Shown: positions 32,684 through 41,481, counted from the stretch's first letter. The stretch is 64,000 nucleotides of DNA from Nitrobium sp046350935 (GCA_046350935.1 JAXLZK010000002.1:1-64000); one strand, 5' to 3'. Numbers and translations: made by a program. Notes: generated from the letters alone by a model not told the origin.

Positions 32684-34695
32684 TGTCGCACCCGGTAGAC
32701 CACCATATTCGGGAAATCGTCGTAGACCGGCTCGAAATTCGTGAAGGTGTCCTTTAGCGCAAACATCCTGTTCAGGACCGAGCCGCGCGCCGCCCGGTCT
32801 ACGAGGAGGGCGTAGAGCTCCCCTGTCTTTGTCCTGACGATCTGGAGCGTCTTGTCGAATTCGGCGCTCCTGTTCCTGCTCAGCACCCTGGTTTCGCCGC
32901 CTGCGCGGTCACGGTACCATATCTCCCGGTAGAGCTTTTCGGGGTCGATCTTCTCCGAAGGAATGATGGTTTTTGCAGCGTCGTCGAAGGAGAAGGCGAA
33001 ACAGTTAAAGAGCGTTTCAGGAGAGGTCTCTTTTCCCTTCTCGGGAGAGCATTTGATCAGGGCGCCGAAGGGGAGCCCCTTCCCCCCGGTGATCTCCCTG
33101 CTCTGCAGTCCTGTCCCTTGCAGAACCGCCATGTAGAGCATGGCGTCGTAGAGGTATACGTAGACCGGCCTGCGGGGGGGAGCCGTGTAGGCGAGGGCCT
33201 TCTCCTCGATCTCCGCCAGTTTCATGGTGTCGGGCGTGGTTGTGTTCGTGAGGAAGGCGATCATCCTCCTTGCCTTCTCTTCCTGTTCAGTCAGGAGGGA
33301 GCGGGCGACGAGGTAGACCTTGTGCGGCTTGAACTGGGTGTTGTCCAGGTAAGTCGCCCGTCCCGAAAGGTACTCGATGGGGTTCCCGTAATCCCACCAG
33401 CTCCAGACCGAGGAGTTCTTTTCGGTCAGGCTGTCCAGGGCCGTTATGTTCTGGTACGTCCTCTCGTCGAAGAGGGGCAGGCTTTCGTAATAAAGCCTCT
33501 GGGCGGGAAACGAAAGGAAGAGAACCAGGACGATCCCCGCAGGCGCGATCATCGTCCGGCGCCGGGGGAATCTCCCCTCCAGAAAGCCGGCGAGGAGCTG
33601 CACGACATAGCCGAGCCCCATGCCGAGAAAAGGCCCCAGATAGATCAGGTACCGGGCTCCCAGCTTGACGGAGGCCGCTCCGATCAGGATGAGGGGCAGG
33701 GGGATCAGCAGGGAGCGGAAGCGGCGGAGGAGGAAGAGCAGAAGGCCTGCGGCGCCCAGGCCGGCCGTGGCGCTGTTTTCGGTGGTCAGGAGGACGAACA
33801 GGTTCGGGCCGACAGGCCGGTTCTCGTTGATATGCTGATAAATGTCGATGGACATCTCGTACGCTTTCATCCGCAGGACATGCCCCAGCACGTAATCCTT
33901 CAGGAAAAGCGCCTGGTCCATCATGACCGCGAACGGGTTTACAATCAGGAGGAAGACCCCGGTCTTGAGCAGGATGTCCCGTTTCGAGTGCCGGAACGCG
34001 ATCAACCCCGCACAGAGGGAAAAGGTGAAGAGCGGCCCGAAAAGAGAGAGGCTGTACCACCACATGAAGAGCTTGAAGGCGATGCCCGCGAGGAGGACGA
34101 AAAAGAGGGATGTTCGCGTGTTTTCCCTCTCCCTGGCGGCATAGGTGATACACAGAATGATGAGGAAGACGAAAAAGAGGATAAGGCAATCCGTATCGAA
34201 ATACCCGGGCCGCGTCCGGATGAAATAGAGATAGTTGAAGGTCCCCAGGAAAGCCCCCCCGAGGAAGACGTGGGGGCCGGCAAAGGTCCGCGTCCAGAAA
34301 TAAAAAGGAATGATGAACAGTACGGACAGGACGGGGGGGAGGAGCGCGAAAAGGGCCTCCAGCCGCACCGGGAAGAGAGAGGAGAGCCAGACTGCGAGAA
34401 GGCTCAGGAGCGGAGGGGGATCGGCGTTGACCGCAAAGTCAGGGATATTGGCAAGGTAGTCGATCGCCGGGTACGTATGCGTCTGCAGTTCGCGGGCAAA
34501 GCGCGCGAAGCGAAAGGCGTCGTGGGTCGCGAGGATGTTCTCCCTTGTCAGAACGCTCCCGATCTCCCGCAGTTTTACGGCGAGGGCGAACAGGGAGAGG
34601 GAGGCGACAAGGAGAAAAGGCGATACATCCGATTTTGTTTTTTTTGTCGTCATGGAGCGGGAGAGGGGCATGCCTGATGCTTTTGGAATGCGCAC
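32680..34695 (-). CDS. STT3/PglB-family oligosaccharyltransferase
   Basis: The 671-residue protein has about twelve hydrophobic helices followed by a soluble domain from about residue 420. It carries the STT3 hallmark WWDYG (SVWSWWDYGNPIEYLSGRAT) and the second-loop acidic motif PGYFDTDCL. The first-loop Asp motif is probably THDAFRFARFARE. It should transfer a lipid-linked glycan to Asn in N-X-S/T sequons outside the inner membrane. The start is uncertain: the frame opens with GTG one base after the pilin stop, and ATGs occur at residues 9 and 15. It directly follows two pilins whose mature parts are rich in sequons. Confidence 0.88.
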   Translation of the reverse strand: MRIPKASGMPLSRSMTTKKTKSDVSPFLLVASLSLFALAVKLREIGSVLTRENILATHDAFRFARFARELQTHTYPAIDYLANIPDFAVNADPPPLLSLLAVWLSSLFPVRLEALFALLPPVLSVLFIIPFYFWTRTFAGPHVFLGGAFLGTFNYLYFIRTRPGYFDTDCLILFFVFLIILCITYAARERENTRTSLFFVLLAGIAFKLFMWWYSLSLFGPLFTFSLCAGLIAFRHSKRDILLKTGVFLLIVNPFAVMMDQALFLKDYVLGHVLRMKAYEMSIDIYQHINENRPVGPNLFVLLTTENSATAGLGAAGLLLFLLRRFRSLLIPLPLILIGAASVKLGARYLIYLGPFLGMGLGYVVQLLAGFLEGRFPRRRTMIAPAGIVLVLFLSFPAQRLYYESLPLFDERTYQNITALDSLTEKNSSVWSWWDYGNPIEYLSGRATYLDNTQFKPHKVYLVARSLLTEQEEKARRMIAFLTNTTTPDTMKLAEIEEKALAYTAPPRRPVYVYLYDAMLYMAVLQGTGLQSREITGGKGLPFGALIKCSPEKGKETSPETLFNCFAFSFDDAAKTIIPSEKIDPEKLYREIWYRDRAGGETRVLSRNRSAEFDKTLQIVRTKTGELYALLVDRAARGSVLNRMFALKDTFTNFEPVYDDFPNMVVYRVRQ

Positions 34696-34696
34696 C

Positions 34697-35050
34697 CTAA
34701 GAAGCGGAACAGACAGCGGTAAGATTTGAAGGAGTGATGGTGCAATTGAGGCTTTGCCCTTTCACGGTGATGGCAGCGCTTGTCGTAGTGACCTGGCCGT
34801 TGCCGTCGACGGCGACGGTGACGGTGGATTCCCCTATCGCACAGACGGTTGAGGCGGCACTGTTATTGGCAAACTCCGCTATCGCCTGGTTCATGCACGA
34901 TTTCAGGCCTGCCTCCCCGTTCACTACCGCGGCGTTCTTCTTGTACTGGCCGAACTGCGGGATAGCGATTGCCGCGAGGATCGCAATGATTGCGATGACG
35001 ATCAACAGCTCGACGAGCGTGAAACCCTTTGCATCGCGAATGCTTTCCAT
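34697..35050 (-). CDS. Type IV pilin (second copy)
   Basis: The 117-residue protein has a short prepilin leader MESIRDAKG|FTLVELLIVIAIIAILAAIA with Glu at +5. The mature part of about 108 residues holds two Cys pairs and the sequons NNS, NCT and NLT. A GGAGG precedes the chosen ATG, giving a normal leader length. It is 56 bp after the first pilin and one base before the STT3 gene. It is about 60-70% similar to the first pilin by eye, so it arose by duplication. It may be a minor or alternative major subunit. Confidence 0.92.
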   Translation of the reverse strand: MESIRDAKGFTLVELLIVIAIIAILAAIAIPQFGQYKKNAAVVNGEAGLKSCMNQAIAEFANNSAASTVCAIGESTVTVAVDGNGQVTTTSAAITVKGQSLNCTITPSNLTAVCSAS

Positions 35051-35106
35051 CGTAATCCTCCAGGGAGGAGGAGGGGGGAAATCCCCCCTCCCGCAGTGTA
35101 TGAGCG

Positions 35107-35472
35107 TTAGCTGCACGTAACGGTAAGGTTCGCAGTGTTGATGGTGCAGGACATCGCGGTGCCCTTCACCGTGGTGCTCACGCTGGTGGTGGACACGTTG
35201 CCGTTGCTGTCGACGGCGATGGTGATGCTGTTGTCGCCGACGGTGCAGCTTGCCGAGGTGACGGAGCTGTTGTTGGCGTATTCAGCCATTGCCTTGTTCA
35301 TGCACGACTTTACTCCGGCTTCACCGTTGGTGAGAGCGGCCTTCTTCTTGTACTGGCCGAACTGCGGGATAGCGATTGCCGCGAGGATCGCGATGATTGC
35401 GATGACGATCAACAGCTCGACGAGCGTGAAACCCTTTTCATTCCTTCCCATTTTGTGCATAGCCTTGAACAT
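35107..35472 (-). CDS. pilA: Major type IV pilin PilA
   Basis: The start at 35472 (MFKAMHKMGRNEKG|FTLVE) follows GGAGGAGG by six bases and gives a 14-residue leader. The mature pilin of about 107 residues has the conserved hydrophobic helix (LLIVIAIIAILAAIAIPQFG) and a short globular part with Cys residues at SCM, SCT, SCT and TCS. At least four N-X-S/T sequons are present (NNS, NSS, NVS, NLT). The pilin is short, like those of Geobacter-type bacteria. It is preceded by a sigma-54-type promoter, and the pilS/pilR pair is divergent next to it. Confidence 0.92.
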   Translation of the reverse strand: MFKAMHKMGRNEKGFTLVELLIVIAIIAILAAIAIPQFGQYKKKAALTNGEAGVKSCMNKAMAEYANNSSVTSASCTVGDNSITIAVDSNGNVSTTSVSTTVKGTAMSCTINTANLTVTCS

Positions 35473-35570
35473 ATGAAACCTCCTCCTGCAAATTGTATCC
35501 GCCAAGGGCGAATAGGGATTAAAAACGTGTGCTCTCTCCTTTTGGTGAGAACAGGAACATTGTAGGAGTT

Positions 35571-35586
35571 AGCATGTTTCATGCCA
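35571..35586 (-). promoter_or_regulatory. Sigma-54-type promoter of pilA
   Basis: On the minus strand TGGCATGAAACATGCT has GG and GC ten bases apart with a TGGCA -24 element; the -12 is ATGC rather than TTGC. It lies about 100 bp upstream of the pilA start, facing it. The neighbouring pilR encodes a sigma-54 activator, as in Pseudomonas and Geobacter, where PilR drives pilA. Confidence 0.7.
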
Positions 35587-35719
35587 GAAGGAAGCTGTGG
35601 GGAAAGTCTTTGTTTTATAAGTATCTGAAGTTTCTCTCCCGCATGGCCTGAGGGAGAAGGACAATTATGGTCACTCCCCGATTGACAAAATTCGTCAGCG
35701 GGCATAGACTATCACCCTG

Positions 35720-36862
35720 ATGTATTTATCATCTTTTTTCAATTATTACAAAATCGGCAGGTTCATCTTCGGATTGACTCTGCTGATCGCTTTCCAGATC
35801 GCGGGCCTGCCCTACGCGATGCCGAGCCTGAGGAATGTGCTCGTCATCTATATTTTCATCGTCCTCGTCCGGCTTACCATCGCTTCGGAGAAGATCAACT
35901 ATTTCGATTTTCTCTTCGACGTGGTTTTTGTTTCCGCCATGGTGTATATAAGCCACGGTATTTATTCCTATCTCACCTTCATTTATCTCTTCCCTATTTT
36001 TTTCTCGTCGGTCCTGATCAGGACGAGAAAGTATTTTATTTTCCCCGTCATCTCCCTGTTCCTCTATGGGGGTGTCTACTACAGTTACGGCACGTTCTGG
36101 GAGAGGGAGAGCATTCTTACCATCTCCCTTCACTTTTTTGCATTTATCCTCATCGCCCTGGCAGGGGGCAATCTCAAGGGGAGGATGGAGCATCAGGCGC
36201 GCTACATTAAAAAGCTCGAGGAGGAGCGGATACGGATGCAGGGGTACGAGAGGCTGTACCGGGTGAGCGCCGATCTGGCGCACGAACTGCGCAACCCCCT
36301 TGCCTCCATATCCGCCGCAGTACAGTTCCTGAGCGAGGGAAGGAGCGACCGGGAATTCATCGAGATGCTCAGTACGGAAACAGGACGGCTTACCCGCCTT
36401 GTCAACGACTTCCTCCTCTTCTCCCGCCCTTCGGATGCTCCGAAGGAGGAGGTGGACGTCAGGGAAATGCTGAAAGTGCTGACACAGGACCGGGGCAGCG
36501 GCAAGGAGATCGTGCTGGAGGGGGAGGAGAGCGCAACAGTCGTCGCGAACAGGACTTTTATGGAGGTCGCCCTGCACAACATCATCAAGAATGCGGTCGA
36601 GGCGGCCCGGACGCTGGTGAAGGTGTCCCTTTCACGGGGATCCGGGGAGGTGCGAATTGAGGTGGAGGATGACGGACGGGGAGTCGAGGCGGGCGTGCGG
36701 GACACGATCTTCGAGCCCTTCGTCACGACAAAAACGAACGGCACGGGACTGGGGCTCGCCATCGCCTATCGTATCGTCACCAGTTTTGGAGGGGATATCG
36801 AAGTGGGGAGTTCTCCCTTGCAGGGAGCGCGCTTTTCCATTATATTACCGCTGAAGAACTAG
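35720..36862 (+). CDS. pilS: Sensor histidine kinase PilS
   Basis: The 380-residue protein has six N-terminal hydrophobic segments (about residues 10-155), the membrane sensor layout of PilS. A HisKA domain follows with the phosphoacceptor His in SADLAHELRNPLASIS. The HATPase domain has the N box HNIIKNAVEAA, G1 DDGRGVEAG and G2 GTGLGLAI. It should phosphorylate PilR in response to pilin levels or surface contact. pilR begins about 80 bp downstream and pilA lies divergently upstream, matching the known pilA-pilSR arrangement. Confidence 0.9.
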   Translation: MYLSSFFNYYKIGRFIFGLTLLIAFQIAGLPYAMPSLRNVLVIYIFIVLVRLTIASEKINYFDFLFDVVFVSAMVYISHGIYSYLTFIYLFPIFFSSVLIRTRKYFIFPVISLFLYGGVYYSYGTFWERESILTISLHFFAFILIALAGGNLKGRMEHQARYIKKLEEERIRMQGYERLYRVSADLAHELRNPLASISAAVQFLSEGRSDREFIEMLSTETGRLTRLVNDFLLFSRPSDAPKEEVDVREMLKVLTQDRGSGKEIVLEGEESATVVANRTFMEVALHNIIKNAVEAARTLVKVSLSRGSGEVRIEVEDDGRGVEAGVRDTIFEPFVTTKTNGTGLGLAIAYRIVTSFGGDIEVGSSPLQGARFSIILPLKN

Positions 36863-36943
36863 GGTGTGTATGCACGCTGTGCGCTGCCGCGGCCGGCTTT
36901 GCGGTTTGTATACATGCACTGAAAGAGAAGGGTGGTGCTATCG

Positions 36944-38278
36944 ATGAGGGCGGTCATTGTCGACGATGAGGCGAATATCCGGAAGGTAGTGCGCGTTCTC
37001 CTTGCCGAGAGCGCTTTCGAGGTCTATGAAGCGTCCTGCGTCGCCGAGGCGCAGGACCTGATCAGCAGGCACTATTTCGACGTAGCCGTCGTCGACCTGC
37101 GCCTTTCGGACGGCTCGGGGATCGCGCTGCTCAAGGAGCTGAAGGGGCAGAACAACGAAACGGTGGTCCTCATCGTCACCGCCTTTGCCTCCACCGAAAC
37201 GGCTATCGCCGCGATGAAGCTCGGCGCGTACGACTACGTGACAAAACCCTTCAACCTGGACGAGATACGGGTCGTCCTGAAGAATATCCGGGAGAAGATC
37301 CTCCTGCAGCAGCGGGTCAGGGAGCTGCAGCAGTATGCGGACGCGTACCAGAGCATCATCGGGAAGTCGGAGGCCATGAAGCGGGTCTTCAGCATGATCG
37401 AGAAGATCGCGCCCTTCGACACCAACGTCCTCATCATCGGGGAAAGCGGGACGGGCAAGGAGCTCGTGGCGAAGGCGATCCACAGCAGGAGCATCCGGGA
37501 GGACAAGCCCTTCATCGCCATCAACTGCGCGAGCCTCCCCGCAGAGCTCCTCGAAAGCGAGCTGTTCGGCTACACGAAGGGATCCTTCACCGGGGCGTAT
37601 GCCTCGAAAAGGGGCCTCATCGACGAGGCGAACGGGGGCACCCTCTTCCTCGACGAGATCGGGGAGATGCCGCTTTCCCTCCAGGCAAAGCTGCTGCGTT
37701 TCCTCGAGGAGAAGAAGATCCGGCCCATCGGCAGCGGCAACGAGATCGAGGTCGATGTCCGGGTGATCGCCGCCACCAACAAAAACCTGAAGGAGGTCTC
37801 GGAAAAGGGAGAGTTCCGGGAGGACCTCTACTACCGGCTCTCCACCTTCGAGCTCATGCTGCCGTCCCTGCGGGAGAGGCGGGAGGACATCCCCCTTCTC
37901 GTCGATCATTTTGTGAAGCTGCTGTCCCAGAAGTTCCAGAAAAATATCATCAGGATCGACCCCGCTTTTGTCGATTACATGATGCACCAGGAGCTGCGGG
38001 GCAACGTGCGGGAGCTGAAGAATATCATCGAGAGGGAGATCATCCTGTCCGAGGACGGCCACCTGAAGTGCACCGCGTGCCGGACGATCATGCGTCCGAG
38101 CTCCCTCCTGCCGGACCTGCCCGAAGCCGGCATCAGCCTGAACGAGTACCTCTCCGGCATCGAAAGGGAGCTGCTCGACAGGGCGCTCCGGAAGGCGAAC
38201 GGCGTCAAGACGAATGCGGCGAAGCTGCTCGGCCTCTCCTTCAGGGAGTACCGGTACCGGCTCTCGAAGTATAAGTAG
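36944..38278 (+). CDS. pilR: Sigma-54-dependent response regulator PilR (NtrC family)
   Basis: The receiver domain has the acidic pocket VDDE and the phosphoacceptor Asp in VAVVDLRLSDG, with Lys in VTKPF. The AAA+ domain follows: Walker A GESGTGKE, the sigma-54 contact loop GYTKGSFTGA (GSFTGA instead of GAFTGA), and Walker B GGTLFLDEIGEM. A Fis-type helix-turn-helix is at the C-terminus (NGVKTNAAKLLGLSFREYRYRL). It should activate sigma-54 promoters for pilA and perhaps the two other sigma-54-like sites noted here. I chose the ATG at 36944; GTG at 36932 is possible. Confidence 0.9.
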   Translation: MRAVIVDDEANIRKVVRVLLAESAFEVYEASCVAEAQDLISRHYFDVAVVDLRLSDGSGIALLKELKGQNNETVVLIVTAFASTETAIAAMKLGAYDYVTKPFNLDEIRVVLKNIREKILLQQRVRELQQYADAYQSIIGKSEAMKRVFSMIEKIAPFDTNVLIIGESGTGKELVAKAIHSRSIREDKPFIAINCASLPAELLESELFGYTKGSFTGAYASKRGLIDEANGGTLFLDEIGEMPLSLQAKLLRFLEEKKIRPIGSGNEIEVDVRVIAATNKNLKEVSEKGEFREDLYYRLSTFELMLPSLRERREDIPLLVDHFVKLLSQKFQKNIIRIDPAFVDYMMHQELRGNVRELKNIIEREIILSEDGHLKCTACRTIMRPSSLLPDLPEAGISLNEYLSGIERELLDRALRKANGVKTNAAKLLGLSFREYRYRLSKYK

Positions 38279-38432
38279 AGGACGTCCCGCTCCTACAATA
38301 GTAGTATGCCCCCCTTTCTTGCTTGCAAGTGACTGGTTTTTCCTACCCGATTTTTACTCAGTTTGTAGCGTTTTCCCTTCACTTCTCCGCCACTTCTCCG
38401 GCTGACCTGCCTTAAAAAGAGCGCTTATAAAA

Positions 38433-38448
38433 CGGCATGAAGTTTGCA
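38433..38448 (+). promoter_or_regulatory. Sigma-54-type promoter of the L,D-transpeptidase operon
   Basis: CGGCATGAAGTTTGCA matches TGGCAC-N5-TTGCA at most positions, with GG and GC ten bases apart and a perfect -12 TTGCA. It lies about 90 bp upstream of the first L,D-transpeptidase start and just after pilR, whose product is a sigma-54 activator. It resembles the pilA site (both share GGCATGAA). Confidence 0.7.
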
Positions 38449-38539
38449 TGCATTCAGAGCCGAGGGTATGAAGCCTGGCCGGGAGCCCTTACAATAAAAT
38501 TAACGGCAAACGGAGGAGAGCACCGAAAAGAGTGCTTTT

Positions 38540-39928
38540 ATGGTGATGGCAGCCGGACTGATCGATATTCGTGATAAGAAAAGACCGTACGCGCCCCCTG
38601 CGCGGCGGATCGGCCTGTCGCTCTTGTCCGGCAGGCTTCGGCTTATCGTGCCGTTTATCGTTCTCTTCTCCCTCAACGGATGCGCCGTAACGAAGAAGGC
38701 TTCCGTGGAATACCAGCCCCTTCAGGCCCCCCTGGAAGAAAATATCGAAAGCACTACGTTTTCAGCGCCGAACGGGGAGGATGTCATCGGCCGGTTGGCG
38801 GTCATACGCCTTGAGAAGGGCGATACGCTGCCGGATATTGCGCGCCACTTCAGTCTGGGAATCAACGCCGTCAGCGCGGCGAATCCGGGCGTGGACATAT
38901 GGGTGCCGAATGCAGGAGAGCGGATCATGCTGCCGCTGAGTTTTATCCTGCCGGACGTCCCCAGGGAAGGCATCGTGATCAACCTGGCTGCAATGAGGCT
39001 CTTTCACTTCAAAAGGAATCCCGGTTCGCCGACGGTGCTGACCTACCCGGTCGGCATCGGCACAGAAGAGCGGCCCTCGCCCACAGGGCAAATGCATGTG
39101 GAGCGGAAAGTAACCCGGCCGACCTGGCATGTGCCTGCCTCGATTGCAAAAGACCATCTGGAGAAAGGAGACCCCCTCCCGCCTGCTGTCTTACCGGGGC
39201 CTGAAAATCCGCTCGGGGACTATGCGCTCTATTTGAGCAAGCCGACTTATTTGATCCACGGCACGAATAAACCGGCCAGCATCGGTCTCCGGGCAACCAA
39301 CGGCTGCATACGGCTCTACCCCGAAAACATCAAAAGACTCTATGAGAACACTCCGGTTAAAACGCCGGTGCGCATCGTCAATCAGCCGTACCTCGTTGGT
39401 CAGCGCAACGGGGTGCTGTACCTGGAAGTGCATGCGACTCCGGAAAATCTGAATAGTGTTGAGTTCGACAAGGCATACCGAAAGTTGAGAAGCGCCGAAA
39501 AAGAGACGGGGCGCGACCTCGACTGGAGCAGAGTCAAAAAAGTATTGGCGGACGCCCGGGGTATCCCTGTCCCCGTATTCGAAATCAGCAGCGGAAGTGA
39601 AAGAGAAATCGCTCCCGTAGAGGTGAAGCATCCGGCCGCATTGAACGGCAGGCCGGAAATACCCGAACTGAAAGCGGATGCCTGGTCTGTTCTGGTTGCC
39701 GATACGCCCGACGAAATTGACGCGGTGCGACTCGCCGCCCTGCTCAACCACCAGGGTCCGCTCATCCCGGCGCGGGTGGTGCCGAAGAGCGCCGGCTACC
39801 GCGTCATCGCAGGCCCTTACCGTGATGCCGGAGAGGCCAGGGAAGCAATCAGACGGATAAAGATCGATTTGGAAATAGACGGGACCTTGATTGAACCTGT
39901 TAAAGAAACCGCACAAGGAAGGAGGTGA
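38540..39928 (+). CDS. L,D-transpeptidase (YkuD) lipoprotein with LysM-like and SPOR-like regions
   Basis: The 462-residue protein has a long N-terminus with a lipoprotein signal (FIVLFSLNGC, lipobox LNGC about residue 48). A LysM-like segment follows (LEKGDTLPDIARHFSLGINA). The YkuD domain has INLAAMRLFHF and the active-site stretch HGTNKPASIGLRATNGCIRL, with the catalytic Cys in NGCIRL. The last 70 residues (WSVLVADTPDEIDAVRLAA...YRVIAGPYRDAGEA) resemble a SPOR peptidoglycan-binding domain. It should cross-link peptidoglycan or attach proteins to it in the periplasm. The start is uncertain because no good ribosome binding site is near. Confidence 0.85.
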   Translation: MVMAAGLIDIRDKKRPYAPPARRIGLSLLSGRLRLIVPFIVLFSLNGCAVTKKASVEYQPLQAPLEENIESTTFSAPNGEDVIGRLAVIRLEKGDTLPDIARHFSLGINAVSAANPGVDIWVPNAGERIMLPLSFILPDVPREGIVINLAAMRLFHFKRNPGSPTVLTYPVGIGTEERPSPTGQMHVERKVTRPTWHVPASIAKDHLEKGDPLPPAVLPGPENPLGDYALYLSKPTYLIHGTNKPASIGLRATNGCIRLYPENIKRLYENTPVKTPVRIVNQPYLVGQRNGVLYLEVHATPENLNSVEFDKAYRKLRSAEKETGRDLDWSRVKKVLADARGIPVPVFEISSGSEREIAPVEVKHPAALNGRPEIPELKADAWSVLVADTPDEIDAVRLAALLNHQGPLIPARVVPKSAGYRVIAGPYRDAGEAREAIRRIKIDLEIDGTLIEPVKETAQGRR

Positions 39929-39935
39929 GGAGAGG

Positions 39936-40280
39936 ATGAAGAAGAGTCTTTTTATTATCACACTACTGTTTGTTTTTGCCCTTTCGTTTGCGGGGTGTGC
40001 AACAAAAGGCGACCTCGCAAAAGTGCAGTCCGACGAAATGATGACGCGCTCGAAAGCTGATCAGGCGGCGCAGGATGCACAGGCCGCCAAGGCGGCTGCC
40101 GATGCGGCCACGGTAAAGGCGGAGACTGCGGCAAAGCAGGCCGAAGACGCCGTCAAGAAGGCAGAGGAAAGGGAAAGGATTGCGGAGGAAAAGGCGAGAG
40201 CGGCTGAGGAAACGAAGCAGCTCGCGCAGCAGAAGGCCCAGAAGGCCGATGAGGTTTTCCAGCGATCGATGAAAAAGTAA
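39936..40280 (+). CDS. Alanine-zipper lipoprotein (Lpp/OprI-like)
   Basis: The 114-residue lipoprotein has the signal FIITLLFVFALSFAGC (lipobox SFAGC). It is followed by one long helix rich in Ala and charged residues (AAQDAQAAKAAADAATVKAE...), the alanine zipper of Lpp/OprI. It ends RSMKK. In E. coli Lpp the C-terminal Lys is joined to peptidoglycan by L,D-transpeptidases. The gene lies between two L,D-transpeptidase genes, so covalent anchoring of this protein is a reasonable inference. A strong AGGAGGTGAGGAGAGG precedes the ATG. Confidence 0.8.
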   Translation: MKKSLFIITLLFVFALSFAGCATKGDLAKVQSDEMMTRSKADQAAQDAQAAKAAADAATVKAETAAKQAEDAVKKAEERERIAEEKARAAEETKQLAQQKAQKADEVFQRSMKK

Positions 40281-40358
40281 GTCATTTTGCGGGAAGCCGG
40301 GCGCGCTGGACCATGCCCGGCTTCCCTGAAAGCGTGTAGGGGAAAGAAGCTAAGCAGG

Positions 40359-41303
40359 ATGCACCGTTACCTTCTCTTTGTCTGCATCATAATGGCGCCC
40401 GTTCTCTTCTGCGGCTGCAGTCACCAGGCCGGATCGACTTTCATGGAGGCGAATGATCTTTTCGCCCGTGGCAGCTATGCCGCCTCCCTGAGCAAATATG
40501 AGGAGATCGCCGCAAAATATCCCGCGGAGGCGGACAGGGCCCTTTTCGAGATGGGGATCATCTATGCGTATTCCGGAAACGCGCACAAAGATTATCAGAA
40601 GTCTCTGGAATGCTTCCGGAAAGTCGTAAGGGAGCACCCGGAGAGCGTGCATAGGAAGGAGAGCGAGATGATGCTATTCAGTATCGGCACTGTCATGGGG
40701 AAGGACATGACGATTGCTGAGCAGCAAAGGCAGATCGAGGCTCTTCGGGAAGAGGCTGCCGGCAGGGGGAACCAGGCCGTTGCCCTGCAAAAGAAGATCG
40801 AAGCACTCGAGCAGGACGTCGCGGGCAAGGAGAACGAGATTGTTTCACTGCAAAACGAGATTTTTTTCCTCCAGAGGGCACCGGCGGATAAAATCCTGAT
40901 CGAGAAGAAGGCACGGCGGTTGACCCTGATCGCAAAGGGCAGGGCGCTGAAGACCTACAAAATAGCCCTGGGGGGGAACCCGAACGGTCCGAAGGAAAGG
41001 CAGGGCGACAATAAAACTCCGGAGGGGACCTACATAATCGATTCGAGAAACAGGAACAGCGCGTATCACCTGTCTCTCCATATCTCCTATCCAAACGAGA
41101 AAGACGAAAAGCGGGCAAAGGAACTCGGTGTGTCTCCCGGCGGAGACATCATGATCCACGGCATCAAGAACGGTTTTACCTGGGTAGGTGACCTCCACAC
41201 GAACGTTGACTGGACAAAAGGGTGTATCGCCGTTACCGACCAGGAAATAGAGGAAATCGAGAAGGTAGCGCCGAATGGTACGCTCGTTGAGATAATGCCA
41301 TAG
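40359..41303 (+). CDS. L,D-transpeptidase lipoprotein with TPR-like and coiled-coil region
   Basis: The 314-residue protein has a lipoprotein signal (IIMAPVLFCGC). A TPR-like helical part follows (ANDLFARGSYAASLSKYEEI, DYQKSLECFRKVVREHP), then a coiled coil (about residues 115-170, repeated ALREEAAGR / ALEQDVAGK). The YkuD domain has the catalytic motifs MIHGIKNGF and DWTKGCIAVTD with the active-site Cys. It is therefore a surface-tethered transpeptidase with a protein-interaction arm. It follows the alanine-zipper lipoprotein by 78 bp in the same operon. Confidence 0.85.
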   Translation: MHRYLLFVCIIMAPVLFCGCSHQAGSTFMEANDLFARGSYAASLSKYEEIAAKYPAEADRALFEMGIIYAYSGNAHKDYQKSLECFRKVVREHPESVHRKESEMMLFSIGTVMGKDMTIAEQQRQIEALREEAAGRGNQAVALQKKIEALEQDVAGKENEIVSLQNEIFFLQRAPADKILIEKKARRLTLIAKGRALKTYKIALGGNPNGPKERQGDNKTPEGTYIIDSRNRNSAYHLSLHISYPNEKDEKRAKELGVSPGGDIMIHGIKNGFTWVGDLHTNVDWTKGCIAVTDQEIEEIEKVAPNGTLVEIMP

Positions 41304-41403
41304 AGAAGGACCCCGGCAGCAGCCGCAGCAACCACCCTCCTCCCCCTCAGCTCCCCACATAAAATAAATAAAAGGAAAAGACAGAAGCGTTCAGGCGCGG
41401 GTC

Positions 41404-41433
41404 TTGACTTTTTTATTTGAGAGATGTCATTGT
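41404..41433 (+). promoter_or_regulatory. Promoter candidate for cspA or a short leader RNA
   Basis: TTGACT (41404-41409) is followed 18 bases later by CATTGT with an upstream TG (extended -10 type, TGtCATTGT). The -10 is weak. Transcription would begin near 41440 and run through the terminator at 41482-41516 before reaching cspA. Confidence 0.4.
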
Positions 41434-41481
41434 ATCGCCGAAGTTTCAGAAGTTTTTGTGCAGATCGCTGGAGAACAGGAG

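Noticed and set aside
33118..34677. Plus-strand open frame of 519 codons
   Set aside because: It is antisense to the STT3 gene, consists of Glu/Arg/Gly-rich shadow sequence and has no ribosome binding site.
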